Shown here: positions 1-11,052 of the stretch, one piece after another
Layout of the letters: every line of letters begins with the position of its first letter
Numbering within the stretch: the first letter of the stretch is position 1
Assembly (NCBI GenBank): GCA_026545765.1
Contig: JAIFAC010000263.1
Span: 1-64,000 of the forward strand
From: Plantago major
Taxonomy: Eukaryota > Streptophyta > Magnoliopsida > Lamiales > Plantaginaceae
DNA: 64,000 bases
Direction: 5' to 3'
Notes under the pieces: generated by a model
Told to the model about the DNA's origin: nothing
The model's input: only the letters and a program-made list of their open reading frames with translations
The model's database searches: none
Program-made: the position numbers and the translations under genes

Positions 1-517
1 AACAAGTATAAGATAAGACTCAGATACAAACAAAGATTCTCATTCACATGTAAATACGACTCGGGAGAAGAAGAAATAAAATTCATTAAATGAGCATAAT
101 TACAATTGTTGATTGTGATCATTGCTGAAGGCTAACAGGGCTCGGTGACCCTTTGATAAAAATGGGCGTATTGATCTGAACGTATGAGAGATTAATTCTC
201 TGTAAGCAGTGAAATCGCTGAAATTGGACATTGTCCACTTTGCAGACAATGCCAACAAACTTTTTACCTAATGCTTTACCAGAATTCAAGAATTAATGTA
301 TACGCATATACAAAAACTAATTTGTAGTGGAATTTATGCTGTTATATATATAGGATTTTGGTAAAAAGAAATTACTACCAATCTGCAACATCTCAGATTG
401 CACAAGAATAGCAAAAATCATTCTTCAACATCGCAAATCAAGTAGTTTTTCAAAAGAATCACTAATCTCTCACCCAAATCTCTTTCTGACTTTCAAACAC
501 TTGCACTATATAAAGAG
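1..517 (+). other. Post-pol leader of element A
   Basis: Non-coding stretch between the end of pol and the first post-pol ATG. It is alignable by eye with 30300-30835 in C, 58745-59282 in E and, reversed, 48587-48930 in D. Shared landmarks are a run resembling 'attgttgattgtgatcattg', a TATATATATAGG site and a CT/CA-rich stretch ending at TATATAAAGAG-ATG. I see no long ORF in it. Confidence 0.6.
343..354 (+). promoter_or_regulatory. Upstream TATA-like site in post-pol leader (A)
   Basis: A run of alternating TA followed by GGATTTTG, conserved at the same relative place in C (30638-30650), E (59080-59092) and D (reverse, near 48755). It lies about 165 bases before the post-pol ATG, which would allow a subgenomic transcript. 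Function is inferred only from conservation. Confidence 0.35.
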
Positions 518-520
518 ATG
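505..520 (+). promoter_or_regulatory. Conserved TATATAAAGAG-ATG at the start of the post-pol gene (A)
   Basis: TATATAAAG at 507-515 is followed three bases later by ATG (518-520). The same arrangement occurs at 30823-30838 (C), 59270-59285 (E) and reversed at 48584-48600 (D). A TATA box so close to an ATG would not serve that ATG as a standard promoter, so it may drive a transcript starting inside the ORF or simply be conserved 5' coding context. Confidence 0.4.
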
Positions 521-2530
521 ACTCAAAAACGCTCGTTTACTCACCCAAATCCTAATCTTTCTACCATTAATCAAAGCAAGCACCGAGTCGTTTAATATAG
601 TGAATGATCAGTAGGAGACTTTAATCCCGATCATTGACTTCAAATCACGTGGATGATTTGGGTGGTGCTATGATTGCGAGGAGTACCTCTATCATTGTCG
701 TTGAGAAAACCAAGCCGATAGGAAACTAATTCTCACATGCTTGAAAAGGCACACAAATCAATGGTTTTCTATCCGCCTTCCCAAAGGGAGTTTCTTCAAC
801 GGATGTGTTAGAATTCATACAATAACCTGTGATTATATCCTGGTTTCAAGGCACCTTGCAGGTTCAGAAGACTTAGGTCCAAGGAAAGAAAATCTCTTGG
901 ACTTAACAACTTTCAGAAGTTTGCTTTGATCTTCAAAATCTTGGAAAGGATTTTGAAATAGACACCAAGGATGAAGATCTCCTGAAGGTGTAAAAGAGCT
1001 TTACAATGGTGGTGTGTGTGACATCACAAACAAGATACACCCACCGATTTCAACTTGTCACATCGTAACAAGACATCCGTTAGTTCATCGATGTGTCGGG
1101 TATGCATTCTTCATAGATGCTTTGATGGTCTACAAGGAGGTGTCAATTGTGATAAGCCAAGAACGCTGATGATGATGTTCTCAGCAACAACAAGACAAAA
1201 GGCTGGAAAACCCTTTCAATCGGGGAAAGTACGCTTTATGAAGTTTGTGAAGAAGATTCAAGGCTTGAGCCTAAAATCGCTATGGACTTGTAAAGGCCAA
1301 AGTGAGCTATGGTCTAAAGATATGCTACTGGCGGGAGAAGCTTGGCATTAAGCCTCGTGAGAGAAGGTCGATATAGCCAACAGAATCTCACTCTACAAGC
1401 ATGAGCATACGAACTTGATGAAAAAGGTTACCGATCTCGTAAGGTTCCAAGAAGCGAAAAAGACCTAAGAGGTATCCGAGGAAAAGTTACACCAAGAAGC
1501 CGTTTCAATAAAAGAAGTCTCATTGCAAATCGTATACACCCATTGTGGTTGTCGATTCCTGATACATACCACGCCATGCATGAACTCATCAATGCCGTAA
1601 AAGAGGTATCAATTATCGAACAAGTAGACTCAAAGAGAAAGTGTTTAAACGCCAAGACCATCGCCAAAGCCTCATTATGAACTTATCAATGCCGCTAAAG
1701 AAAGTAGTGATAGATACCAAGCCCCATCTCTGTAAAACCGCAGGGATTATGGACCAATCACCCAATGTCGATGAGAGCTCCGACGATGAAGATGTCAATT
1801 AGTCATCTCAAGTCCTAGAGAAATAAAAAGGGCTAAGGTTATCAAAAAGTAACTAGTGCAGAGGTATCCAAGAAGAACCTACACCACAGTCAACAAGCAC
1901 TGCTTCAAAGGTTGTCAAGAAGCAACTGTCCAAAGTCACTGACCAACACACCATCGAGCAAGTGTAACACTTAAGCATATCAAGATGCTCATGAGTGGCA
2001 ACTTAGTGTCGAGGATACCGCCATCGCTTCAACACTCAAAAAGTCCGTTCTGCTAACAACAACCACAAAATGTGGATACCATAAATGGTACTTGAAAGTT
2101 ACAGATACCAGATCTTTCATTGTCAAGAAAATCCTGCAAAAGAGCAGTGTCCCTAACTCGATGAGAGGGATCAAACCGAGGCATCTACTCGTAATGATCA
2201 ACTATGGAGGCAACTAAGTCATACTCGAAAGGTCCAAGTACCTCAAACTTCCAACAAAGAAGTGGTCCAAGAACAACAAGACCAATGATGGAAACTTCAT
2301 AAGTTCCAGAGACCAACAAACCGACAAAGCTCAGAATGAATGGTTTAACTCTTTACTTGTGATAACTTATGCCTAAATCTTGTTACTTATTATAATTTCT
2401 TTGTTGCAGTCGATTTAGAACACAACAACAAGAGGAAGCTGCAAAGCTTACCTCAGACCGAGAAGGAGGCTTCCATAGCCACCACTTATGAACAAGAGCC
2501 CGCCTCACGTAGAAAATAGTTCCTTAAGAT
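518..2530 (+). pseudogene. Post-pol (envelope-position) ORF, N-terminal part, element A
   Basis: Start chosen at the ATG after the conserved TATATAAAGAG. The reading frame is interrupted many times but pieces match the cleaner copy in E (59523-60274). Recognisable pieces include 'LLDLTTF' near 893, 'LGKDFEIDTKD' near 945-970, and a lysine-rich segment (about 1400-1470) that looks like a nuclear-targeting patch. The segment 'EFYNN...I.F......LDLTTF' faintly recalls plant transposon proteins of unknown function, but I cannot assign a family. It sits where Sireviruses carry an envelope-like gene; I see no signal peptide or clear membrane segment, so 'envelope' is a positional label only. Possible short introns lie at 2343-2409 and ending at 2583. 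Confidence 0.5.
2343..2409 (+). other. Intron-like gap in post-pol gene (A)
   Basis: AT-rich 67-base segment beginning GTTTAAC and ending TTGTTGCAG between two segments conserved in the other copies. Equivalent GT...AG gaps are at 32674-32747 in C and 61088-61157 in E. A spliced intron fits but is not proved; read-through is equally possible. Confidence 0.35.
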
Positions 2531-2583
2531 ATAACTCAGATATGTGCTTTATACACTTGACTAATAAGTGTTTGTTTTAATAG

Positions 2584-3420
2584 TCTAATCGAGAAGAAAA
2601 TGAAGAGATCAAAAGTCTATCTCTTCAGAGAGGAACCAGAGACTACCAAGGTCTCTCAAGAACGAAAGTATCCAACCTTCTATAGAGAAGGTATTTCATC
2701 TGTGACATCTATATTCTTCAAAGAACAAATCTCATCATTTTCTCAAACTAAATACATTCTACTTAATGTTCAAAAAGAAGTAGAAGTTGTTGAGGAGTTG
2801 CCCACCAATCCTCACAACATATGGGAATTGATGAGGCATCAAGGCCTTCATCATAAGAAAAGATTTTAGATCGCATGTCTCGAAGACAAGTATCCGAGCC
2901 TCCAATGGAGGTAATTGACCTCTCGATATCTCGATTTGTCACTAAAATTTTTCTTGATAAAATTTCCAAGTGTTATGTTTCTAATCTCGTGTTCAAACAG
3001 AAGAAAGACAATCGAGGATCGACTTCCTACCCCTCCTCATATCCAGATATCCTGAGGCACTGAACTCAAGAGTCAAGTCATCCGAGCTCACACATGTAAC
3101 TCTATACCTTTCTACTCTAAAGCCCGATATCTACTAAAGTTTTGAAATTAATTCATAATGCTTTCTTCGTGCTCAAACAAGTGCCACTAAGGTCCTCGCT
3201 GATGAGAAAGAGGACTTGCTTCTTTCTTCAAGGAACACACTTTGCCAAAGCATCCAAATGCTTCAAGAAATGGCAAAGTCTCATGTCTCATCTATCCGAG
3301 ATCTTAAAGGTGACCGATCACCACACAAGGAGAGCACGAGCCTGACATGGAAATCTACCCATGCAATGTTCCCCAACAACAATTTTCGAACATCGATGGA
3401 TAAGGATTTTGTCAAGTAAG
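2584..3420 (+). pseudogene. Post-pol region, middle part (A)
   Basis: Broken coding stretch conserved with C 32925-33790. Phrases shared between the two copies include 'SEPPMEVIDLSISRFV' (A about 2894-2941, C about 33225-33279) and 'SYHQTTS'-like downstream sequence. Two AT-rich gaps within it (about 2945-3000 and 3085-3175) resemble introns; in C the second ends in a good TTTCTTTCAG. No family recognised. Element D lacks this stretch altogether, which shows that it is dispensable or that D was deleted. Confidence 0.4.
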
Positions 3421-3809
3421 TACGTAAGTCGATTCAAGCTTTCAACCAAGCGGATGGTCGCATCTGCATCGCAGATGGCATTCAAGCCTACTTTGCCCTG
3501 CACTTCAAGATATACCCTCCGAACAAGAGGAATTTAATGGCCAAACTACCACTATTCCGTAAGGATCAACTTGGTCTCAAGATGAAGAAGAGAAGGAGAC
3601 CATGAGAACGACTATGAAGATTCCCTTCCGACCATCACAAGGATAAGGATGATAAGAAGGATGATGATGATGCCCCGCACTGTGGACCTGAGGGATTACA
3701 CAGGAAGAATGCTCACCGGCCAAAGCACATCGAGAGGACATCACAACAATCCCTCCTCCATCTCCCCGTAAATCTACCCATCCATCTTCCCAACAACAAA
3801 AGGACACTA

Positions 3810-4217
3810 ATGAACAAGTATTTGAGCACTCGAGAAACAACTAAGAAGATATTGAATACACAAACCAGAACTGCTCAACTCAAACAACTATTTGAAGAAG
3901 AACAACAGCTCCATCTTCAACTTGAAGAAGAGCTAGTTAAATCCAGAGATAAGCTTAATAAGCTTCAAGATCAATACTTGAAAGAAATGGTAGCTTACTC
4001 TGAGGTCAAAGAGCCCAGATGTCAGAATGCCATTGCTAAGGAGCTAGATACTAAAGAAGTATCTGAAGAAAAGCATGATGCTAATGCTGCATCACCATCA
4101 AAAGATATACCATCCTCCTCTCAGAAAGGAAAGAAGCACATCTCTGAGATTGTTGCTGGATTAGAAAATCTTGAAAATGTCCAAGAGGATGAAGATCACT
4201 GGGCTGATGACTTATGA
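3810..4217 (+). CDS. Coiled-coil segment of post-pol protein (A)
   Basis: An uninterrupted 135-codon stretch without the CAG/CTG errors seen around it. Residues about 20-75 are rich in E, K, Q and L with heptad-like spacing (for example LKQLFEEEQQLHLQLEEEL), so a coiled coil is likely; the C-terminal 60 residues are Ser/Lys rich and acidic. The frame probably continues in 4171-4410 after one shift. The same protein is seen in C (34240-34500) and reversed in D (42230-42620). Role unknown; a coiled coil suggests self-association or partner binding. The start at 3810 is only the first ATG of the open stretch, not a proved start. Confidence 0.55.
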   Translation: MNKYLSTRETTKKILNTQTRTAQLKQLFEEEQQLHLQLEEELVKSRDKLNKLQDQYLKEMVAYSEVKEPRCQNAIAKELDTKEVSEEKHDANAASPSKDIPSSSQKGKKHISEIVAGLENLENVQEDEDHWADDL

Positions 4218-4630
4218 TGAAGAAGAGAAGAAATCAAGTAATAATCGCAATGAACACTTAGCAGTTTCTCATTTGAAAAGGAAGCTAATTGCTCCTGAAA
4301 TATTCAACAAGCTGCCAAATGTCAACTCCAATGAATACTTGAATAGATATCAAGTACTGGCCAAATTGAAAAAGGAGTTGTTTTCTCAAGATAAAGCCAT
4401 CGCATCGTAAAGACCTAGGCATGGTTAGGATGATGACCAAAACTCGTCAAAGCTTTTAAGAAGCTAGCTATGTCATTGAAAAGATGCCATTCAAGGCCCA
4501 TTGAAGAGCTCACCGATAAGGAAAATGGACTTATCAAACAAAATCAGAGCTCAAAGTCAACTTCGTGGTTGGTCACCGCTTATAATCACATATGACATTT
4601 TGAGTCTCTCTTAATCCTTTATAAGACTTA
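4218..4630 (+). pseudogene. Continuation of the post-pol coiled-coil protein (A)
   Basis: Coding-like stretch in a shifted frame that follows the coiled coil. Shared words with the clean D copy (41785-42159, minus) include 'ERTDKENGLIKQN'-type sequence (A about 4500-4545) and repeated Glu/Lys-rich helices. Frame breaks occur at 4409 and after. In D the equivalent 124 codons are open, so the breaks here need not be real. Confidence 0.4.
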
Positions 4631-4640
4631 GTCACCAACA

Positions 4641-5015
4641 ATGACTAAGGGGAAGGATCAGAAACTGACCTCAAAGTTAGGGGGATGGGAAGAAGGAGAA
4701 GGATATAAGAAGAAACTGAGTCAAAAGCCGCCAGAGAGGAAGAAGAAACAAGAAAACTTCCCACCACCACTCGTAATCAATGAGCCCTCCTCAAGTCAAG
4801 CTGCTTTGCAAATAGTAGCTACTTCCCAGAAACCAACTGGAGGAACTTCAATGGCAACAAGGGCCATGGCACAGAAACCTCCAAGGAGTACCAAGGCTCC
4901 AAGGAGAAGACAAGTAAGAGGGATTGATGAGTCTTCCAAGAAGAAGAAGAAGAAGAAGAAGAAGGCCAAATCAAACTGTGGCAATGAAGAAGGCCAAAAC
5001 TCTCACAAGAATTAA
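4641..5015 (+). CDS. Lysine-rich basic segment of post-pol region (A)
   Basis: Open for 124 codons from an ATG; starts MTKGK and is rich in K, P, S and T throughout. A GAA/AAG microsatellite at 4937-4963 codes for a run of lysines. Such composition suggests nucleic-acid binding or nuclear targeting and no globular fold. The same ORF start (ATGACTAAGGGGAA) is at 35052 in C and, reversed, at about 41775 in D, so it is a shared feature of the family. Whether it starts its own protein or is an exon of a longer one cannot be told. Confidence 0.5.
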   Translation: MTKGKDQKLTSKLGGWEEGEGYKKKLSQKPPERKKKQENFPPPLVINEPSSSQAALQIVATSQKPTGGTSMATRAMAQKPPRSTKAPRRRQVRGIDESSKKKKKKKKKAKSNCGNEEGQNSHKN

Positions 5016-5189
5016 TCTTGATGATGATGATGAAGAGACTGATAAAGATGAAGCTTCTCTTCACGTAAAAGAAAAATTGATAGCCTAATCGAGCCCATAG
5101 TCGCAAAGCCTTCGACAAATAAAACACCCTCCGAAATACTAAGTCAATCCAGGTGGTTCTTCAATCAATCCAAGGAAAACTCAAGGCAA

Positions 5190-5920
5190 AGGAGGAATAG
5201 ATTGAGAGCTCGAAGAAGAAAAGGTCAACTTCCACCGCCGTATAGCTTTAATTGAGTATGTGAAGATCGACAACAACTCCTCCTCCCACTGTGTATTCAT
5301 CGAGGAATGGATACGGATACCGAACTCAAGCACTTGATTGTAAATGAAAAGGATTTCAGCATCCATCCATCAACAACTTATGGCATGGAGAAAAGATAAG
5401 CCAATCTTGATCAACACCAATCATGTCAAAGCTTGGTCGATTTTGAAGTTGTCAAGAGAGTTGAAGCCACAAGGAAGGACCTTAATGATGAATGTCCTTA
5501 TGGAAAACCCGATGATGCATAAAGTCCCAAACTCATCGAACATGGGCACAAGGCCAAGACTTGTCAGGAACCCTTCGAGTCATTCTACATGATCGAGATC
5601 AATACAAGGGTGACATCAGACATCCGAGGATCATATATGATTACTTCAAGCTATCGACATCGAATTGAGCATGCTCGAAATGGAAAAGTATTTACGGGTC
5701 AAACATTTTGCTAAGAAGAATCCCACCAAATCATACAAAGAAGTATGTATGCTGCAGACACCGAGATGTTGGCTTAACCTTGCTCTATGACTACTCGTAT
5801 GATATCAAAAGATTTGGAGATAGGGAGTACGTAAAATTGATCCTTGAGTCAAGATTTGAAGACTTGAAGACTAGTTTATTAGGATGTCTACTTGAGCTCG
5901 TTACCCGTTGTCCTAATTAA
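5190..5920 (+). pseudogene. Conserved C-terminal domain of post-pol region (A)
   Basis: Two conserved blocks can be followed in A, C, D and F. The first holds 'QLMAWRKDKP.LINTNH' (A 5368-5424); the second holds 'NPTK.YKEVC' and 'LLYDYS.DIKRFGDRE' (A about 5722-5832). Stops and frameshifts separate them here. Conservation of the amino-acid words across four copies suggests the domain was under selection when the copies were active. I do not recognise the family. It is the last coding part before the polypurine tract and LTR. Confidence 0.5.
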
Positions 5921-6190
5921 CTATGTAATTTTTTTTTTATCTTGGCGATCGTATTTTATTGTTTTATCTTGTAAAAGTTATCCGAACTTTCATTGTAACA
6001 TATCCGATGAACCTACTCGTGATATCAATCTATAAAAGATAACTTGTCAAGAAAGATCACACCTTGTGATTTGGTCGATGTTTACTTTCTCTCGCACTTA
6101 ATTATATTAATTGGAAGATCATAAGAAATGATTAAGTGATGGATTGTTTCATCCAGATTTGTAATAGGTCGATAGTCATCGCTGATCGAT

Positions 6191-6205
6191 CAAAATGGGG
6201 AAATT
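6191..6205 (+). promoter_or_regulatory. Polypurine tract before 3' LTR (A)
   Basis: CAAAATGGGGAAATT directly abuts the LTR start TGTTAG. The same sequence precedes the 3' LTR in C and, reversed, in D and F, so it is the plus-strand priming site of the family. Confidence 0.75.
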
Positions 6206-7745
6206 TGTTAGAAGAATATCTTAGATTTTGATAAGCAACCTAATGACTTATCTTAGCTCGTAAAGGTGGTTAGTACTCGTTCACTTGAACGTCAGAAAAG
6301 AGGAAACTCACTAAGTATGATAGTCTAGCAAATCTTGTATAGGATGTTAGGTCTCTCAATGTAATTTTATTCCTCAAAAGAAGACCAAGAAGAAGGCATC
6401 CAGCAGAAAAGTTCAACGGATTTGAAGATTTGAAGATCGCACAAGATTGTCAAGACAAGGGTTTTCAGATACCTGACCAGACATCTCAAGACACAAGCGT
6501 TTTCAAATAAAATGTTGCAAAAGATATCCGAGAAATAAAAGGTCAAACAAGGAAAGTGCCCACAGACATCTACACTCAGTACCTTGGACATAAACTATGT
6601 TTCAAAAGAAATATATTATAACAAGTTGTTTCAACAAGTGGTATCCGAGTTGTGATAAAATCTGAAAAGGACGCAAAGCTTCAGAGAACCTCGATAGTAA
6701 AAGATCTCGACATAATGCATAGTTCCGCAGCACTACAGACAAAGTATAGTACAATGCATTAAATGTGACAGAGATGTCTCGAATAAAAACGGTAGCTTCA
6801 AGAAGAAGACAAACGCATTACAAGATTATACTCAGATATCAATAGTTTGAATTTGATTGCTTCAACGGATACTATTCAAACGGCACTCAAATTCATCTAT
6901 AAATATCAACACTTAGACCGCTGAGAATACACGTAACACACCTTAGAACACCGAACTTGCATTGAATACTCTCACACAAGCTCTCAAGCACACTACTTAC
7001 CTTCAAGCTTTCATGCACCAAAGCTCTTGATTCTAAGTAGCACAAAAGTTCTAAGTGTACCGATCCTTAACAAGCATTGCTATTTGTGAAAGAGTCAATT
7101 AAGATTTGATATCCGAGATTCATTCTCTTGAACATTTATCATAGACTGGTCAAGAAAGAACAAGATACCATACATTGCAAAGTGTATTATATACTTGATT
7201 CTCGTAGCTATCTCAGATAATCGAACAAGTTATTAAAGAAGCTCACCGCAAACTACCTTAACCAACACCTTAATTGTGTGGAGTATGTGAAGTACTTAGT
7301 TTGGAAAACTAAGGAACAACTCCAGAAAGAGGTTTCGAAAGTGTGAAGTACTCCGTGGAAAGCCGGGAATAACTCAGGGGAACACTTGGTCAGAACCTAG
7401 TGTAATTAGGAATCAAGGGAAGATATTTGTAAGGTTACATCAATTATCTATCTTAGTGATTCTAGGTCCGAGAAAAGTCAAGTGGATTAGTCAAGGATTA
7501 CGCCACCTTCGTATACCACTATAAAAAGATTTGTGTTATTTACTTTCGCATTTTATTACTTGCTTTATTTACCTTGCAAAAGTATTTACTCCTATCTTGT
7601 CGAGCACGCACTTATCACGTAAAAAGTCTTCCTCTCGAATTAAGTATCGTAAATCTTCACGATATCCGAAAAACCGTAAATCGACAAAGTTTTAAAGACT
7701 ATTCACCCCCTCTAGTCTTTTACTTTGCCGTTATCCTGACCAACA
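6206..7745 (+). repeat. 3' LTR of element A
   Basis: About 1.54 kb, starting TGTTAG and ending CCAACA. Landmarks in order: 'agctc..aaaggtggttagtact' near 6257, a TATAAATA box at 6898-6905, a short hairpin-repeat block at about 7275-7375 (one full unit plus a terminal variant), and a conserved end 'ctagtcttttactttgccgtta'. It belongs to the same LTR subfamily as D and E, not C and F. The base after 7745 is H integrase sequence. Confidence 0.85.
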
Positions 7746-8987
7746 GTGTGGTTGAAAGAAAACATTAGCACCTATCAATGTTACGAGAGCATTGTTATGT
7801 CATTCAAATTTACCTAAAATGTTATGGAGAAGCACCGATACCAAATGATATCTAATAAATAGATACCTAGTCATGTTTTAGATAATAAAACACCATATGA
7901 GATGTTTTACAATGAAAACCCACTATGATAATGTTAAGACCTTTGGTGTATATGTTTCACCGATGTAATCAATAGGAAGGATTAAATTGATTCAAGATCA
8001 CAAAATGCATATTTGTTGGTTATCCATCAAATGTGAAAGGATATAAGATTTAAGATTTAAACAGAAAATAGTTTTTATATCAAGAAATGTGATATTTATT
8101 GAAACAAAGTTTCCTTATAAAGAAAAGATCACTAAAAGTGATGAACATTTCTTCAAGCACCAAAGATATGATGACTATGACGGATCAAGGAGAAAACAAA
8201 TAGAAGAAGAAGAAATTTCTTAAATGACCAAAAAAACAATGAATTACCTGAAGAGAATGTTATTATAGAACATGAAAATGAATTACTGGATGAAGAGAAT
8301 TATGATTATGATGAACAAAGATTGTCACCAATAGTTCAGGAAGAAAATGTGAGAAGAACAACAATAACTAGAAAACTTCCATCAAAGTTAGACATATATC
8401 ACCATAATGCAAAAGCATATACATCAAATTGTGAATAATATAGTGAAATATCCAATTTCAATTTTTGGGATATGATAAATTCTCGAGAATTACGTAATTT
8501 ATTCACTCAATCTAGCTCTCACCATGAACCGTAACCCTATGAAGAAGCTATAATTCAATCACACCGAGAAAAGCTATTCAAGAGGAATTGAAAGCACTCG
8601 AGGATAACAACACCTAGAGTATTGTGAAAAGAACTCATGGCATAAGACCAATTGGATGCAAATATGTATTCAAAACAAAGCTTAACTCAGAAGTTAAAAT
8701 TGACAAATATAAAGCTAGACTAGTAGCTAAAGGCTACACACAAAAATATGGCTTTGATTATACAGAAACATTCAAACCCCGTATTAAACTCACTTCAGTA
8801 AAGATTTGCATCTAAACTAAACTCGTACTTATGTCAATTAGATGTGCATAATGCTTTTCTTAATGGGGACCTTGATGAAGATATTTACATGAAAATTCCT
8901 CAAGGCCTTTCAATTCAGGGAGAAGATATAAACAAATATCTGTGCAAATTACATAAGTCAATATATGGACTAAAACAAGCTTCCAGT
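7746..8987 (+). pseudogene. Host copia element H, piece 1: integrase C-terminus to RT
   Basis: The piece opens with VVERKH (integrase, just after the expected PQQNG), continues through a linker and reaches RT. An open stretch at 8624-8815 reads 'GIRPIGCKYVFKTKLNSE...KARLVAKGYTQ', the classic Ty1/copia RT N-terminus. Downstream come '[18 protein letters not shown]' (about 8836-8890) and '[10 protein letters not shown]' (8958-8987), where element G interrupts. The frame resumes at 22601 with QWNSKL. Many stops and shifts make it a relic. The later 'LGLEVARND' in piece 3 suggests an Ale/Retrofit-like lineage, with low certainty. Confidence 0.85.
8983..8987. repeat. Target-site duplication of G, left copy (CCAGT)
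   Basis: CCAGT immediately before the G LTR start (TGAGGG). It is matched exactly at 22596-22600, and removing G together with one copy restores the H frame 'KQASSQWN'. Confidence 0.9.
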
Positions 8988-9811
8988 TGAGGGGTGAAAC
9001 CTCGAACACTAACTAACTAAACTATTACAAGCAACCTAGTCTAAGACCCGCCTCCTACTTGAAGTCCGAGGCAAGATCCGCCTGCAAGAGCACCAAAGGA
9101 CTGGGGGTTAGAAGTTACTGGATCATGTCAATCCAAGAAGAGACTTTTCTCAAGAGAGAGTTGGTAGCTCTCAATGTAATAGTTATGAGGAAGGTTATAA
9201 TTACATGGGAATTTTACTACCTCAAGGTCTCTGGGCCTCGAGCTATATTTATAGTTATCATATGCTTACGAGGTGACTCACAAGATGATGCCAAGTGTAT
9301 GCCTATACTTGGACACCAATGTTACTTCGCCCATGGCCCATTAGTTAATAGTAATCCAATACTAATTAATGGGCCCGGAGGTAGTTCGACCTTTCCTCGA
9401 GAGTACTGCCGCACGCTGCCAGTAGTCCCTTGACAGATCTCGTCGCTGTCGATCCGGCCTCGTAACTCAAGGTGTCCGAACTAGAGTTCCACGTAAGTAT
9501 CTCGGTTCTCATATATACGCTTGGTCTTATCGCGATGGTGGCGCTCGAGATTCTCGTCCGTCCGCTTAAAGATCCCTGACCGACCAGGGTACTTGGAAGG
9601 ACCATGGACCCTTTGTCGTTCTAAGTCATCCACCTAGCTTGGTCGGACCTAGCCGTGAAGGTGTGTGACTTGTGGGTACTAGTCGACCGAATGGTTTCCT
9701 AGGTCGGACCGCTCAAGGTCGGGCTAGTACCGGATTGGCTATCTCAACCTCGATGCACTCTAGACACGCCTATGGGGTCCTTAACGGATTCGACACATGT
9801 CCGTATTAACA
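8988..9811 (-). repeat. 3' LTR of G (left end)
   Basis: Begins TGAGGGGTGAAACC and ends CCGTATTAACA, matching 21740-22595 base for base over long runs. The left copy has lost a few bases near its start (TGAGGGG versus TGTCGAGGG). On the minus strand a CTATAAATATAG box lies at 9243-9254. Confidence 0.88.
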
Positions 9812-10374
9812 TATGTGCCCCTAGTTTCCAAGTATCTTAGTAGAAGATAGTTGGTAACTATGAAGAGAGCAAATGTGTTGTGGAGCGGTCCGAATGGTTA
9901 ACTTGTAGGAAAAAAGAAAACCTTTATGCGAGATCCGTTGTCCGTGTTCTTAGGAATTCAATATATCTCTCTCCTCCCCTTTTCTTCTACAAATTCGAAG
10001 TTATGTAATAGCTCTGATCAGATGGAAAAGGTATTTGTACCAGATATATAGATCCGAGTACGTTAGATCTCAAGAAGTCCTATGTGGAAGAGTGTATAGG
10101 AAGTTATCCGCTGACCAAATATGTGAAACGGTCCTCCGGGCCGAACAAGAAATTAAAGAGGCCCAATGAGTGCCCCGCCCACGGGAAAGATCTCGGTGAA
10201 GCGACGACCGCTGATTGGAAAGTATCAACGCCGATTTTAGGCCCAAGTGATGTGACACCTGATGAGCATTAAATGTAATGTCGTTAGCTACCCACTTAGG
10301 AACTGCACAACCGCTGGATTGAGAAGATCAACGGTTGGGTTTCAATCCAAGTGATGTGACCGCTGCTTTCCCAA
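9812..10374. other. Spacer between G 3' LTR and antisense promoter
   Basis: No convincing coding sequence. A purine stretch on the minus strand next to the LTR (complement of 9812-9830, containing AGGGGCACAT) may be the polypurine tract. Short open stretches at 10070-10272 run on both strands and do not resemble a known protein. Two similar 'tgatgtgac' phrases near 10250 and 10350 hint at a short imperfect repeat upstream of the antisense TATA box. Confidence 0.4.
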
Positions 10375-10420
10375 ATTGCCCCTATAAATTGTTAGCCCAT
10401 CAGTCGCTTTCACACTTTAG
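10375..10420 (+). promoter_or_regulatory. Antisense core promoter 1 in G
   Basis: TATAAATT at 10383-10390 in a GC-richer context, followed about 30 bases on by a CA/CT-rich likely start region (cagtcgctttcacacttt). It faces away from the 3' LTR, opposite to G's own genes, and is followed by gene-like sequence to about 13600. Sequence-only inference. Confidence 0.45.
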
Positions 10421-11052
10421 CCACATCGAAACTCAGTGCGATTCTCAAGTAATCCGAGCAATCAAAGAGCAACCGAGCAACTGAAACTTGTAAGATCTTG
10501 GAATTTCCAGATTTGTACCCTGGAGAGCTAGCAAGGCTTCACGTCTGCCTAAGCTTATCAATTCAACTTTGTCAAGTACACCTCAATTCTTCAAGTTTCT
10601 TGTTTTCGCGATATGCCCGCCGCATGCCGTTTTTGCTTCTTGAGTATCCGATTGGTAATTTCGTGATCGCAAATGTCGCTAGTGGTAGGTTTCAACAAGA
10701 TGCTTAGTCGATTACTCTCCATCAGGCTATAGCGCATTAATCTCCTTCATTGGTAGCTTGTTGATTCGCCTCGTATGTCATGTCCAATGTAACCAAAATT
10801 GATAATGCATGCTTATTTGGTGATGTGTTGGTGTCGATCGCACAATGCCAGAGTTTTCCCCACTTACCGTTATGAGATGATGATAGTGCCATCGGCGCAT
10901 CTTGTGTGCCGGTATAGTGCCCATAGCGCAGGAGACTAAGTTATGTAGAAAATCTGATAGGTAGGATTTCTGACCTCTCGACCTAATAAGATATATAAAT
11001 GAACTCTCTGACAATCATACCGCCATTTCATTCGCTTCCTCTCGCCCTAGGA

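Larger units (their letters stand above)
1..7745 (+). mobile_element. Element A: 3' part of a Sirevirus-like Ty1/copia retrotransposon
   Basis: This copy starts just after the pol gene: position 1 matches about 58747 of element E and about 30300 of element C. It holds the post-pol leader, the multi-ORF post-pol region, a polypurine tract and a complete 3' LTR that ends in CA at 7745. The next base continues the older copia element H in mid-integrase, so A was inserted into H; its gag-pol and 5' LTR lie upstream of the window. Lineage assignment rests on the gag-pol of the related copies C and E, which show Sirevirus-like organisation with a gene region after pol. Confidence 0.88.

Noticed and set aside
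4796..5127. Phe/Ser-rich minus-strand ORFs
   Set aside because: They are the reverse reading of a GAA/AAG microsatellite in the lysine-rich ORF.
9366..9605. Minus-strand 79-codon ORF in the G 3' LTR
   Set aside because: It lies wholly in an LTR, is broken in the other LTR and has no motif.
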